A DNA stretch of 64,000 nt from Pseudoalteromonas holothuriae (GTDB lineage Bacteria > Pseudomonadota > Gammaproteobacteria > Enterobacterales > Alteromonadaceae), in NCBI RefSeq assembly GCF_945859825.1, contig NZ_CAMAPC010000009.1, positions 1-64,000 on the forward strand, given 5' to 3'. A program made the position numbers and the translations under genes. Positions 1 to 10,581 of the stretch are shown piece after piece. The notes below the pieces were generated by a model that worked only from the letters and a program-made list of their open reading frames with translations, was not told the DNA's origin and ran no database searches. Position 1 is the stretch's first letter. Each line of letters begins with the position of its first letter.

Positions 1-91
1 CACTTAATTTGAAGTTTTTGTTTTACTAAAAAGTCATTTTAAGTTTTACTTGACGCTGACTCGTTTTGCTTTGCTTATTGTGCGTAGCGCT

Positions 92-137
92 CCGTGTCAG
101 TGGGGTCGCATTATAGGGCGATGAATAAAAAGCGCAA
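92..137 (-). promoter_or_regulatory. rRNA operon P1-type promoter, reading out of the left edge
   Basis: On the minus strand a -35-like TTGCGC (132-137) is followed by a 16-bp spacer and a perfect TATAAT (110-115). A GC-rich discriminator and the block CACTGACACGG (92-102) come next. This 16-bp spacing and the block after the -10 are hallmarks of enterobacterial rrn P1 promoters, which respond to growth rate and ppGpp. The neighbouring yrdA-aroE order is the one next to rrnD in E. coli. I infer that an rRNA operon lies just left of the window. The rest of 1-303 is AT-rich; I see no other clear signal in it except the AGAGGA ribosome site of the next gene. Confidence 0.85.
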
Positions 138-303
138 GCGCTTTTTTTAAGAAAAGTGACAAAAACAGGTTGTTCGCACTATTTTTGAACGAAATGGCTG
201 TTTTTGATAGTTTTATATACTAAAAGCGACTTTATACACTGTAGCTTCTTCTTAAACGAAGCTCTACACTAGACAAATAGAAACCAGTTTTGCAGAGGAA
301 TAT

Positions 304-837
304 ATGCTTAGAAGTTATAAAGGGATTACCCCGACACTTGAGCAAGGCGTTTACGTAGACGTGTCATCAGTACTTGTTGGCGATATTACTATAGGTAGAG
401 ACAGTAGCATTTGGCCTTTAGTCGCCGCTAGAGGCGACGTTAACTATATAAAGATAGGTGAGAGAACAAATGTACAAGATGGATCCGTGTTGCATTTAAC
501 TCGCGCGAGCAAAATGAACCCAAATGGTTACCCATTAATCATTGGTGACGATGTTACTGTTGGTCACAAGGTTATGCTTCATGGCTGCACGCTTGGCAAC
601 CGAATTCTTGTCGGTATGGGGGCTATTGTTATGGACAACGTGACAGTCGAAGATGACGTGATTATTGGCGGTGGTGCGCTTATTCCACCCAATAAGACCT
701 TAGAGTCAGGCCACCTATATGTGGGTAGCCCAGCGAAAAAGGCGCGTCCACTAAATGAAAACGAACTTGCCTTTTTAAAAGTATCAGCACAAAACTACGT
801 TCAGTTGAAAAACGAATATTTAGAGGAGTGTAAGTAA
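304..837 (+). CDS. yrdA: Gamma-class carbonic anhydrase-like hexapeptide-repeat protein (YrdA family)
   Basis: This 177-residue protein has the hexapeptide pattern of a left-handed beta-helix across roughly residues 18-150 and a short C-terminal helix. His64, His88 and His93 sit where the gamma-carbonic anhydrase family places its three metal-binding histidines, and the NVQDGSVLH segment (56-64) is typical. The family forms trimers with metal sites between subunits, but many YrdA members have weak or undefined carbonic anhydrase activity, so the substrate is not assigned. The start is supported by AGAGGA six bases upstream. The 3' end overlaps the convergent DUF1488 gene by 18 bp. Confidence 0.9.
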   Translation: MLRSYKGITPTLEQGVYVDVSSVLVGDITIGRDSSIWPLVAARGDVNYIKIGERTNVQDGSVLHLTRASKMNPNGYPLIIGDDVTVGHKVMLHGCTLGNRILVGMGAIVMDNVTVEDDVIIGGGALIPPNKTLESGHLYVGSPAKKARPLNENELAFLKVSAQNYVQLKNEYLEECK

Positions 838-1056
838 TATACTGCCATCTAATTCATACATTTCATCTTCTATGAGAAGCTCAGCTTGCATCTCATAATC
901 AAATTGATGGTCTTGAAAGTGTTTTATTGCCGTCTCACTATTCATTAAGGGTACTGCTAATACACACTTGACCATCATGCCATTGACCATAGCCGTAAAT
1001 ACCAATTTATTATCGTTAGCATTAACATCATCGTTAAATAAGATGCCTTGATTCAC
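820..1056 (-). CDS. DUF1488 family protein (YrdB-like)
   Basis: This 78-residue acidic protein matches my recollection of the DUF1488/YrdB family, small proteins often encoded beside aroE and yrdA in gammaproteobacteria. No catalytic motif, signal peptide or membrane segment is visible. It lies two bases downstream of aroE on the same strand, so the two are probably co-transcribed, and its last 18 bases overlap the convergent yrdA gene. Function is unknown. The conserved position next to aroE is the main support. Confidence 0.75.
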   Translation of the reverse strand: MNQGILFNDDVNANDNKLVFTAMVNGMMVKCVLAVPLMNSETAIKHFQDHQFDYEMQAELLIEDEMYELDGSILLTLL

Positions 1057-1058
1057 TG

Positions 1059-1877
1059 CTATACTCCTTGTTTCATTTCTCTTATGACTGATTCAATATC
1101 AGGTTTAGTATTACGCCAAACCACAAATGCTTCAGCTGCCTGACCAACTAACATGCCCATTCCATCAACTAAAGTAGTTTGTTTATTATGTTCGCCAACC
1201 CACTGCAGAAAACTCGTTTGCTGTTCACTATAAAACATATCATATGCAAGCAGACATGATTGAAGTACCGAAGACGGTATATCCGGCACAGACCCCGTAA
1301 CGCTAGAAGAGGTTGAGTTTACAATTATTGAATAAGGTTGTTGATTAATGCTATCTAACCCAACCCCAACCACATCACCAAATTGTGCAAACTCCTGTGC
1401 GAGTGTTTGCGCTTTACTGGCAGTACGGTTCGCAATCACGATCTGTTTTATTCCTGCCTGCAATAAAGGGTAAATACAACCTCTCGCAGCACCACCAGAA
1501 CCCAATAATAGTAAAGTTGCATTATCAAGCTCTGCATCTTGGCGCTTCAGATCAGCAACTAACCCCGCACCATCGGTGTTATCCCCTAATATTAAACCAT
1601 TATCTAATAACTTAAGTGTATTTACGGCCCCAGCAAGCTGCGCCCTTTGAGTTAATTGATTGGCTAACTCAAACGCCTCTTCTTTAAAAGGCAAAGTTAC
1701 ATTCGCGCCCTTTCCACCTGATGCAAAAAACTGCTTTATTGATTCTTTAAAGCCATCTAAAGGTGATAAAATCGCCTCGTAGCTGATCTGCTGCTTGCAC
1801 TGTGTTGCAAAAGCTTGGTGGATCATCGGTGATTTAGAATGCTTTATGGGGTGTCCAAACACCGCGTACTTATCCAT
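1059..1877 (-). CDS. aroE: Shikimate 5-dehydrogenase
   Basis: AroE reduces 3-dehydroshikimate to shikimate with NADPH in the cytoplasmic pathway to chorismate and aromatic amino acids. The 272-residue protein begins with the family substrate motif (VFGHPIKHSKSP, 6-17). It keeps Lys65 and Asp102, the catalytic pair at the same numbering as E. coli AroE, and Asn86. A Rossmann glycine motif LGSGGAARG (125-133) and the NADPH-specific segment NRTASKA follow. It is divergent from the haemoglobin gene with only 27 bp between the starts, so the promoters must overlap or lie inside the coding regions. Confidence 0.97.
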   Translation of the reverse strand: MDKYAVFGHPIKHSKSPMIHQAFATQCKQQISYEAILSPLDGFKESIKQFFASGGKGANVTLPFKEEAFELANQLTQRAQLAGAVNTLKLLDNGLILGDNTDGAGLVADLKRQDAELDNATLLLLGSGGAARGCIYPLLQAGIKQIVIANRTASKAQTLAQEFAQFGDVVGVGLDSINQQPYSIIVNSTSSSVTGSVPDIPSSVLQSCLLAYDMFYSEQQTSFLQWVGEHNKQTTLVDGMGMLVGQAAEAFVVWRNTKPDIESVIREMKQGV

Positions 1878-1904
1878 AACTATGCCTAAGAAGTTTTCAA
1901 TATT

Positions 1905-2354
1905 ATGAAGCAGTTAATTAAACGCATCTTTAAAAAAGATGCAAGTAAAGTATCGACAGATGCGGCCCCTTCTCCTGAAAAAACACCCTATGAAATTATG
2001 GGTGGTGAAACGGCAGCTCGCGCTCTGGCTGATCGATTCTACGATATTATGGCCACAGACTCCTATGCCAAACCTTTATATGATATGCACCCACTCCCTT
2101 TAGATAGAATACGAGAAGTGTTTTTTGAATTTTTATCGGGTTGGTTAGGCGGCCCTGATTTATTTGTGGAAAAATATGGCCACCCAAGACTTAGACAAAG
2201 ACACATGCCCTTTGCTATTAATAAAGACCTGCGCGACCAGTGGATGTACTGCATGAATAAAGCGCTAGACCTTGAAGTAGACAACCCATTATTAAGAGAA
2301 GGGTTAAGACAATCATTAGCACAGCTAGCCAGCCACATGATAAATCAGCATTAG
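1905..2354 (+). CDS. Group II truncated haemoglobin
   Basis: The 149-residue protein has an approximately 25-residue basic N-terminal extension and then a 2-over-2 globin fold. The segments FFEFLSGWLGGP (73-84) and EKYGHPRLRQRH (89-100) are diagnostic of group II (trHbO-like) globins. His100 is the predicted proximal haem ligand, Trp113 the conserved G8 tryptophan, and an FY pair (45-46) lies at the B10 region. Such globins bind O2 or NO with high affinity and are linked to oxygen sensing or reactive-nitrogen detoxification. The ribosome site is weak. The chemoreceptor gene follows 103 bp downstream on the same strand. Confidence 0.93.
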   Translation: MKQLIKRIFKKDASKVSTDAAPSPEKTPYEIMGGETAARALADRFYDIMATDSYAKPLYDMHPLPLDRIREVFFEFLSGWLGGPDLFVEKYGHPRLRQRHMPFAINKDLRDQWMYCMNKALDLEVDNPLLREGLRQSLAQLASHMINQH

Positions 2355-2457
2355 GTATCATTCGTAACACACGAAAACGGTCGGCTTTTTGCGCTAAGTC
2401 AAAACTTACTTTTACACCTTTAGACATAATACGCATCCTTAAAAGGAGAACTGTGCG

Positions 2458-4065
2458 ATGCGTGTGACCTCTATTCAACATAAAATTTATGCCCTACTTG
2501 CATTAACCGGCATTTTAGTCCTAACAGCAAGTATTATAAGTAGCTCGAGCCAACAACAAAAGCTGGCCCAAGATACCGTATCTGATAATATTCACTTGTT
2601 GGCTGATAACTATTTTGACTCGATCAATACCATGATGCTCACAGGTACAATGGCCAATAGAGAGATATTAAGTCAGAAACTACGTAATCACCCCAATATT
2701 GACGATGCACACATCATCCGCGGTAAAGAGGTTGTAAAACTGTATGGCGCAGGAAATGCAAACCAATCACCTAACAGTGAAGCCGAACGACAAGCGCTCA
2801 AGGGTATTGAATCAGTAATGATTGAAAAACGTGATGGTAAACGCATCATGACATATCTCAAACCGATGATTGCCAGCAGCGACTACAAAGGTACAAATTG
2901 CTTAGGCTGCCATCAAGCAAAAGAAGGCGATGTGCTAGGGGCAGTTAGAATTAGCTACTCTTTAGAAGATATTGATGCCACTGTTTCTTCTAATACATGG
3001 CTAAACACGGTTCTGCTTAGCGCTATCTTTGTGGTTACCTTTGTGAGCCTTGGCAGTTTATTTCGTAAGCTATTCATAAAGCGCCTAAGAACATTAGGAC
3101 GAACTATGCGTCTTGCATCGCAAAATAAAGACTTAAGTTTAAGCATTGACGATACCGTCGATGATGAACTCGGCCGGTTAGCTATTAATTTTAATAACAT
3201 GATGGCTTCATTCAAAGAGAACATCAGCCAAGTGTCACATACTTCGCAAATATTAATACAATCGGCAGAGACAATTTATACTTCCGCTGATACCACAGAA
3301 CAAGCTATTCAAGAACAAAAGCAAGGCACTGACTCTGTAGCCGCTGCAATCAATGAATTGGAGAGTTCATCAAGTGAGGTAAAGAATACCACGCATTTTG
3401 CCTCTGAAAAGTCAGATAGTAGCAACCATCTCGCAGAGCAAAGCATGACGGTTGCCGAACATACGGAACTAAGTATTAACCAACTGGCGCATGATGTCCG
3501 CCAAGCAGCTGGGCAAGTGAGTCAACTGCAAGCACAGACATTAGAGGTGGGTAAAGTACTGGAAGTGATCAGCAGTATTGCCGAGCAAACCAACCTATTG
3601 GCCCTTAATGCAGCCATCGAGGCCGCACGTGCAGGAGAAGCTGGTAGAGGTTTTGCGGTCGTTGCTGATGAAGTAAGAACCCTAGCAACACGTACTCATG
3701 ATTCCACAGATGAAATCAAACGCACCATAGATAAATTACAAACAGAAGCACAACAAACCGTGCAAGCAATGAGTGCATCATGCGAAGAAGCTGACGACAG
3801 AGCTGCTCAAGTCAAAAAGGTCGCACAAGCACTCAAAGACATCTCCAATCAAATGCATGAAATAAACGACTTAAACTTACAAATAGCGGATGCCACCGAA
3901 CAACAAAATTTGGCAGCAGAAGAAATTAATCAAAGTGTGGTAGCCATTCGAGATAACGCAGAGCAATCATTAATTGATGCCCATGGCAGCAAAAAAGTGA
4001 GTGAGGAATTGCTAAACCTTGCACGCTCTTTAGATGAGCAGGTAAGAAGCTTTAAAATAGATTAG
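2458..4065 (+). CDS. Methyl-accepting chemotaxis protein with a periplasmic c-type haem motif
   Basis: This 535-residue chemoreceptor has a first membrane segment at about 11-28, a periplasmic sensor at 30-180, a second membrane segment at about 183-203, a HAMP linker, and a cytoplasmic signalling domain. That domain contains the hairpin-tip consensus ([19 protein letters not shown]), the binding site for CheA and CheW. The sensor carries Cys148-Leu-Gly-Cys151-His152, a canonical CxxCH covalent haem attachment site (codons 2899-2913). Haem-c chemoreceptor sensors are known in Geobacter; I infer redox, O2, NO or CO sensing. A good AAGGAG lies upstream of the ATG. It follows the haemoglobin gene on the same strand. 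Confidence 0.93.
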   Translation: MRVTSIQHKIYALLALTGILVLTASIISSSSQQQKLAQDTVSDNIHLLADNYFDSINTMMLTGTMANREILSQKLRNHPNIDDAHIIRGKEVVKLYGAGNANQSPNSEAERQALKGIESVMIEKRDGKRIMTYLKPMIASSDYKGTNCLGCHQAKEGDVLGAVRISYSLEDIDATVSSNTWLNTVLLSAIFVVTFVSLGSLFRKLFIKRLRTLGRTMRLASQNKDLSLSIDDTVDDELGRLAINFNNMMASFKENISQVSHTSQILIQSAETIYTSADTTEQAIQEQKQGTDSVAAAINELESSSSEVKNTTHFASEKSDSSNHLAEQSMTVAEHTELSINQLAHDVRQAAGQVSQLQAQTLEVGKVLEVISSIAEQTNLLALNAAIEAARAGEAGRGFAVVADEVRTLATRTHDSTDEIKRTIDKLQTEAQQTVQAMSASCEEADDRAAQVKKVAQALKDISNQMHEINDLNLQIADATEQQNLAAEEINQSVVAIRDNAEQSLIDAHGSKKVSEELLNLARSLDEQVRSFKID

Positions 4066-4084
4066 CTTTATTACGCTGTATTTT

Positions 4085-4112
4085 GGCGCCCAGCGAGCGC
4101 CTTTTCTATTTT
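4085..4112 (+). terminator. Rho-independent terminator of the chemoreceptor gene
   Basis: A GGCGC stem (4085-4089), a 7-base loop and GCGCC (4097-4101) are followed by a T-rich tract ending just before the convergent hemF stop. The T tract is on the plus strand only, so it serves the chemoreceptor transcript. Confidence 0.65.
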
Positions 4113-5591
<1,479 letters not shown>

Positions 5592-5599
<8 letters not shown>

Positions 5600-6167
5600 T
5601 TTGGTTCTCAACTTTGTGCTGACAGGCTTTTTGTGGGCATTGTAACATAGCTTTACCTGCACGTTGCTTTTGCAACATAACACCCCAACCACACTCTGGG
5701 CAGGTATGGGCAACGGGCTGCTGATTTAGGCTATACTTGCATTTAGGGTATCGATCACAAGAATGAAAGAATTTACCATACTTGTTTTTCCGTTTAGTAA
5801 ATAACCCTTTTTGACACTTAGGGCAACCAACCGCTTGCTCCTGATCAGGCTCAAGTTCATCATGCACAATATAATGACATACAGGGTAGGCAGTACAACC
5901 AATAAACATACCATAACGACCATTGCGAATAACTAATGAATGCCCACAATCAGGGCAAGGTGAGTCATCCAGCACTTTGATATCATGATTATCGTGGCTG
6001 GCCAATGGACGAATGTGTTCACACGCAGGGTAATTTGCACATCCAATAAATGGACCATTTTTGCTATGCTTCATCACTAGCTCAGCACCGCAGTCGGGGC
6101 AAATCTCATACTCTTCTTCTAACGCATGACGACTCGCATCAAATAAAGAATGATCAATTTTACTCAT
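5592..6167 (-). CDS. yrdD: Topoisomerase I-type zinc-ribbon protein (YrdD)
   Basis: The 191-residue protein is made of four tandem Cys4 zinc ribbons of the type found at the C-terminus of DNA topoisomerase I. Each starts with a CPxC pair (CPDCGAEL, CPDCGHSL, CPKCQKGL, CPECGWGV) and is closed by a second Cys pair such as CANYPAC or CDRYPKC. The topoisomerase catalytic domain is absent. A role in nucleic-acid binding is inferred; the biological function is not established. It heads the yrdD-tsaC-hemF group, and its stop overlaps the tsaC GTG start. Confidence 0.92.
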
Positions 6168-6210
6168 AATACCTTAGCCAGTGCACAATTTTGCGCCTAA
6201 TATAACTGCC

Positions 6211-6245
6211 ATAATTTTAGGGTCAAGGGCCAACCCTAAAATTAT
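6211..6245 (-). terminator. Perfect 13-bp inverted repeat after smg; possible terminator
   Basis: ATAATTTTAGGGT (6211-6223) and its exact complement (6233-6245) flank a 9-base loop, touching the smg stop codon. There is no long T run after the stem on the minus strand, so termination strength is uncertain. It separates dprA-smg from yrdD-tsaC-hemF and could be a partial terminator or an mRNA-stabilising stem. Confidence 0.5.
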
Positions 6246-6718
6246 CAATGCAAATAACCACCCGGCTCATCAAAAATAAGATCTTCCATTTGCGCATAGG
6301 CCTGCTCTTTGCCCGGCACATTGAATAGCACCATAAGAATTACCCATTTCAAATCTTCTAATCCTATAGCGGATTTCTCCAGCGCAAACAAACGGTCTAT
6401 CACCATTTCTCGGGTAACCGAATCAATCACACCAACTTGCTCAACAAACATTAAAAAGCCTCGGCATTCAACATCTAACATTTGACACTCTTGTTCCGTA
6501 TAAATACGAATGGCACTGTCTGCTTTACTGTTTAAATAAGGAATTTCGTCGCTGTGTTGTAAATCAGCGAGCTGCTCTAGCCAGTCTAAGGCTTTATAAA
6601 TTTCTTCTTGGTTAAACCCTGCCCTAAGTAGCTCATCCGTTAACTCATTTTGCTCAACAAAGATATCCGATTCATTATGGATATAGTTCTCAAATAGATA
6701 CATTAAGATATCAAACAT
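6245..6718 (-). CDS. smg: Smg protein (DUF494)
   Basis: This 157-residue acidic, mostly helical protein starts [14 protein letters not shown] and ends in the glycine-containing tail FDEPGGYLH, features I recognise from the Smg/DUF494 family. No enzymatic motif is visible, and the family has no well-established function. Conserved placement downstream of dprA in gammaproteobacteria supports the call. Only two bases separate it from the dprA stop, so the two are almost certainly one transcript. Confidence 0.9.
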   Translation of the reverse strand: MFDILMYLFENYIHNESDIFVEQNELTDELLRAGFNQEEIYKALDWLEQLADLQHSDEIPYLNSKADSAIRIYTEQECQMLDVECRGFLMFVEQVGVIDSVTREMVIDRLFALEKSAIGLEDLKWVILMVLFNVPGKEQAYAQMEDLIFDEPGGYLH

Positions 6719-6720
6719 GA

Positions 6721-7812
6721 TTAACCCCTCGCTAATTTAATGTAGCCGTCTAGGACGCGTTCTACTTTATCTTCAAGCTCTAGGTCCAATAAACGTGCTA
6801 TTACACGTTCTACTGGCCACTGGGTCCTTTGCGTTAAGGTATCTATCGAGGTAACCTCAAAGCCAAGGTTTTGCAATACTGGGCAGTCCTCCTGTGGTGC
6901 ATCACTTTTTATCACGCTCTCTATACTATATAGACCGTTTTGGGACAAAAAGCTCACATCTTCAATGATATCTTCTACGCATTCAGTTAATATTGCCCCT
7001 TGTTTTAGCAGGTAATGACAGCCTTGTGACAAAGGGCTTTTTATTGATCCTGGGACTGCAAAAACCTCTCGGTTTTGCTCAAGCGCATACCGCGCTGTAA
7101 TTAAAGAACCACTTTTTATTTGCGCTTCCACTAATACCACCCCAAGAGACAAACCAGAAATAATACGATTGCGCCGTGGGAAGTGATTGGCACAAGGGCC
7201 ACTACCGGGGAAAAATTCACTCACCAATAACCCTTGCGCTAATATTTGCTCATATAACAAGTTATGGCGCTTTGGATAAACAATATCAACCCCGGTGCCC
7301 AATACAGCAATTGTTGCACCACTTTGAGCCAATGCACCTTTATGTGCAGCTCCATCGATACCTCGAGCAAGGCCTGAGGTAACAACTAACCCTGCTTGAT
7401 TTAAGTGATAAGCAAAGTCTGCTGCAATTTCAAGCCCCGTGCCACTGGCACTGCGACTCCCAACAATTGCAATTTGAGGCTTACCGAGTAGCTGTATATT
7501 CCCTTTACAAAATAAAACGAATGGCGCACTGACAATTTCTTTAAGTAACGTGGGGTAGTGTTTATCAAAATAGCTAACGATAGTGATGTTTAATTGCGCA
7601 CAACGCACTTCTATACGCTGTAAATTATCCCAATCGATACTGCGTAGTTGCAGTGCTAAAGCATCATTTAAACCCAATAGTTTCAATTCGTTAAATGACA
7701 AGCGAAATAGTGATGAAAGTTCACACTTTGCTTGTAGGGCGTTTATAGTCGCCATACCAAGCCCTTTGCAGGCGTGCAATGCTAGGCACTGTAGTGCCGT
7801 TAAGTTTTTCAT
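6721..7812 (-). CDS. dprA: DNA-processing protein A (DprA/Smf)
   Basis: DprA binds single-stranded DNA entering the cell during natural transformation and loads RecA. The 363-residue protein has an N-terminal helical region, then the Rossmann-like DprA core with [10 protein letters not shown] and [16 protein letters not shown]. It continues with [20 protein letters not shown] and [10 protein letters not shown], and ends in a winged-helix-like C-terminus (about 300-363). It is co-directional with and adjacent to smg, and downstream of the LysM gene by 26 bp. The competence function in this organism is not shown by the window. Confidence 0.96.
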   Translation of the reverse strand: MKNLTALQCLALHACKGLGMATINALQAKCELSSLFRLSFNELKLLGLNDALALQLRSIDWDNLQRIEVRCAQLNITIVSYFDKHYPTLLKEIVSAPFVLFCKGNIQLLGKPQIAIVGSRSASGTGLEIAADFAYHLNQAGLVVTSGLARGIDGAAHKGALAQSGATIAVLGTGVDIVYPKRHNLLYEQILAQGLLVSEFFPGSGPCANHFPRRNRIISGLSLGVVLVEAQIKSGSLITARYALEQNREVFAVPGSIKSPLSQGCHYLLKQGAILTECVEDIIEDVSFLSQNGLYSIESVIKSDAPQEDCPVLQNLGFEVTSIDTLTQRTQWPVERVIARLLDLELEDKVERVLDGYIKLARG

Positions 7813-7838
7813 GCTCCCTCCTTAGAGCATTAAAGCAA

Positions 7839-8963
7839 CTAGTTTACACTAACACTATCTCCAATTCGTATTGGTTGCAGTGCGCGAGTCACTAGTGCAT
7901 AGCTAACTTTGTCGTAGACCTTAAATACCATCAGTTCGCCGACTTTTTCTTCTGGCATATTCCAAACCACACTATTTTGGCTATTCTCTAACCCAAATGC
8001 TTCTCTCACTTTTTTTGAAAATTTCTCTAAGCTGTTCGCATCTTCGACATAGCGTGGCCCTTGATTGCCTTCAATAACTGTAGGTGAACGTTTATTAATA
8101 TCAAGTATATGACCTTCTTTAAGTTGTTGATCACGGCCTAAATTTAATATCACAACAGAGGTCGAACCAAACTCGCTGAGTTTATTTTCACTAGCAATAA
8201 TTTCTCCTTCCAGTGCATGCGATGGCCTTAGCATATTAAATTGCACAGAGAAACTATGCCCTTTAGAGATAGGCATCAAAATATCTCGAGCTTTAATCTC
8301 CTGCTTAGCGGTTTCTACTCGTACTTTTGCAGGTTTACCTTGCGTAAGATCACCTTTGTATAATACCCGACCGGTACCAACAAGACGCACTTCATAAGCC
8401 AGCGTCTCATTCGTTACTGGGTCTACATACGCACTACCAACATGATAAATACCGTAGTGAGTATATTGTGTGAGGCTCCCTTTTACGTACAACACATGCC
8501 CTTGGGTGGCGAGCTTCACATTATAGTTAGCACCTAGGATATAAGGATGGTCACTTAGGTCACTTTCGCTAAGCGCTTGCTCATATGAAATTAATGGCTC
8601 TATCAAGGACATTGGTAAAGTTGGTATAGCGGTACTTTTTTGGACATTAACTCGCGCCGTTGGTGAGAGTTTAATTATGCTCTTTTCTAAAGAAAGCATG
8701 GGCTGTCCTTGTATATCAAACTGCAACGATAAGACATCACCAGGATAAATTAAATGAGGGTCATCCAATTGTGGATTTTGCTGCCATAATGTTTGCCATT
8801 GCCAAGGAGACGATAAATACAGTCTAGAAATATCCCATAATGTATCACCTTCTTTAACGACATATTGCGTCGGTGCATCAGCTTTAACATTAAGCTTATC
8901 CTGAGCAAAAACAGGAACAGCAATACAAATTGCCACGATAATAGCTGCAAATGAGAGTTTCAT
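7839..8963 (-). CDS. LysM-domain periplasmic protein
   Basis: The 374-residue protein starts with a signal peptide (MKLSFAAIIVAICIAVPVFA) and has one LysM domain at about 33-80 (VVKEGDTLWDISRLYL, then NPQLDDPHLIYPGDVLSL). The rest is a long C-terminal region without a recognised catalytic motif. LysM binds peptidoglycan, so a wall-associated periplasmic role is inferred. Orthologues commonly sit between dprA and def in gammaproteobacteria. It is divergent from def across a 119-bp gap and leads toward dprA on the same strand. Confidence 0.9.
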   Translation of the reverse strand: MKLSFAAIIVAICIAVPVFAQDKLNVKADAPTQYVVKEGDTLWDISRLYLSSPWQWQTLWQQNPQLDDPHLIYPGDVLSLQFDIQGQPMLSLEKSIIKLSPTARVNVQKSTAIPTLPMSLIEPLISYEQALSESDLSDHPYILGANYNVKLATQGHVLYVKGSLTQYTHYGIYHVGSAYVDPVTNETLAYEVRLVGTGRVLYKGDLTQGKPAKVRVETAKQEIKARDILMPISKGHSFSVQFNMLRPSHALEGEIIASENKLSEFGSTSVVILNLGRDQQLKEGHILDINKRSPTVIEGNQGPRYVEDANSLEKFSKKVREAFGLENSQNSVVWNMPEEKVGELMVFKVYDKVSYALVTRALQPIRIGDSVSVN

Positions 8964-9082
8964 TACGGCTTCCTTGAGTTATTTTTCGATATTATCAACC
9001 AAAACCTGTTAAAGGGGAACGCGAATGGCTAAAATAAGAACATATAATATTTTGCACTTAAGCTTAACGATAAAAGGTAACC

Positions 9083-9589
9083 ATGGCAAAGTTAGAAGTA
9101 CTTAGATTTCCAGATGAGCGTCTGCGCACAGTCGCAAAACCTGTCACTGAAGTAAACGATGAAGTACGTCAAATCGTCAAAGATATGTTAGAAACCATGT
9201 ATGACGAAAATGGCATTGGTTTAGCCGCAACTCAGGTTAACGTTCACCAACGTATTGTGGTGATAGATGTATCTGAAGAGCGCAACGAACCACTGGTTAT
9301 AATTAACCCTGAAATAGTCAAAAAAGACGGCTCTACGACCAGCGAAGAAGGCTGCTTATCTGTGCCTCATTCTTGGGCTAAAGTAGACCGCGCTGAAAAA
9401 ATTACCGTGAAAGCGTTAAATGAGCAAGGCGAAGAATTCAGCTATGAGGCCGATGGCCTACTTGCAATATGTACACAACATGAACTGGATCACCTAATGG
9501 GTAAGTTGTTCATCGACTACTTGTCGCCTTTGAAGCGTCAGCGTATTCGGAAAAAACTTGAAAAAGAAGCCAAGTTTGCTGCTCGCTAG
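9083..9589 (+). CDS. def: Peptide deformylase
   Basis: Def removes the formyl group from the N-terminal methionine of nascent proteins. All three family motifs are present in the 168-residue protein: GIGLAATQ (44-51), EGCLS with the metal-binding Cys91, and QHELDH (132-137) with metal ligands His133 and His137 and catalytic Glu134. Length equals the usual 168-170. AAGGT lies before the ATG. It starts the def-fmt-rsmB-trkA unit. An 8-bp stem (9575-9582 with 9589-9596) spans the stop codon but lacks a T tract. Confidence 0.98.
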   Translation: MAKLEVLRFPDERLRTVAKPVTEVNDEVRQIVKDMLETMYDENGIGLAATQVNVHQRIVVIDVSEERNEPLVIINPEIVKKDGSTTSEEGCLSVPHSWAKVDRAEKITVKALNEQGEEFSYEADGLLAICTQHELDHLMGKLFIDYLSPLKRQRIRKKLEKEAKFAAR

Positions 9590-9636
9590 CAGCAAACACT
9601 TCCCCCTAACCTCATACATTTATTTTGGATAGTTCA

Positions 9637-10581
9637 GTGACCAAGCCATTACGCATTGTTTTTGCCGGTACGCCAGATTTTGCTGCGCGTCATTTAAGCG
9701 CACTTATTAATTCGCCACATGATGTTGTTGGCGTTTACAGCACCCCAGACCGCCCTGCTGGTCGTGGTAAAAAGCTCAAAGCAAGCGAAGTTAAAACCCT
9801 TGCCCTTGAGCATGATTTACCAGTTTACCAACCAGAGTCATTAAAAACGCCTGAAGCTCAAACCCAGTTAGCTGAACTTAATGCAGATATTATGGTGGTG
9901 GTAGCCTATGGTGTCTTATTGCCAAAAGCTATTTTAGATACGCCAAAGATGGGTTGTTTAAATGTGCATGGCTCTATCTTGCCACGCTGGCGAGGTGCTG
10001 CACCAATTCAACGTGCATTGTGGGCAGGCGATAAGCAAACCGGTGTTACTATCATGCAAATGGATGAAGGCTTAGATACAGGCGATATGCTACATATTGC
10101 TACTTGTTCCATCACCGACCAAGACACCAGCGCAAGTTTATACGCTAAGTTAGCTGAGCTAGGTCCTGTCGCATTACTTAAAACCTTAGCACAAATAAGT
10201 AACGGTACGGCGGTCGCTACAGTGCAAGATAATGCCCAAGCGAATTATGCTAAAAAGCTGCGCAAAGAAGAAGCCGATATTGATTGGCAAATGAGTGCCT
10301 CTCAAATTTCATTAAACATACGCGCTTTCAATCCATGGCCTGTATGCTTTACCACCATGCAACAGCAAACCGTTAAAATTTGGCAAGCTGAGGTTGTTGA
10401 TGTTCAAGGCGAGCCTGCAACAATATTGAGCAGTGATAAAAATGGCATTGTTATAGCCTGTTCCGAGCAAGCACTCAAAGTAACACAACTACAACCACAA
10501 GGTAAGAAACCTATGTCAGCACAAGATTTTTTAAATGGCCGTGCCGATTGGGTAACTCCGGGCTCTAAGGTAGGTCACTAA
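9637..10581 (+). CDS. fmt: Methionyl-tRNA formyltransferase
   Basis: Fmt formylates Met-tRNAfMet from 10-formyl-tetrahydrofolate for translation initiation. The N-terminal catalytic domain shows [22 protein letters not shown], the [18 protein letters not shown] catalytic segment, and GLDTGDM. The C-terminal OB-like tRNA-binding domain ends with [14 protein letters not shown] start it at a GTG (9637), 314 residues, because a GGA lies seven bases upstream and the N-terminus then aligns one-to-one with E. coli Fmt. A TTG at 9625 would add four residues without a ribosome site. Its stop overlaps the rsmB start (TAATG). Confidence 0.96.
   Translation: MTKPLRIVFAGTPDFAARHLSALINSPHDVVGVYSTPDRPAGRGKKLKASEVKTLALEHDLPVYQPESLKTPEAQTQLAELNADIMVVVAYGVLLPKAILDTPKMGCLNVHGSILPRWRGAAPIQRALWAGDKQTGVTIMQMDEGLDTGDMLHIATCSITDQDTSASLYAKLAELGPVALLKTLAQISNGTAVATVQDNAQANYAKKLRKEEADIDWQMSASQISLNIRAFNPWPVCFTTMQQQTVKIWQAEVVDVQGEPATILSSDKNGIVIACSEQALKVTQLQPQGKKPMSAQDFLNGRADWVTPGSKVGH

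Noticed and set aside
1385..1615. 76-codon plus-strand frame inside aroE
   Set aside because: It is a reverse-strand shadow of a clear gene with catalytic residues.
9025..9105. 26-codon upstream frame overlapping the def start, with AAGGGGA before it
   Set aside because: A better -10 (TATAAT, 9043-9048) lies inside it, so it may not be transcribed, and there is no other support.
9575..9596. 8-bp inverted repeat over the def stop codon as a terminator
   Set aside because: No T tract follows, and fmt starts 41 bp later in a conserved operon.
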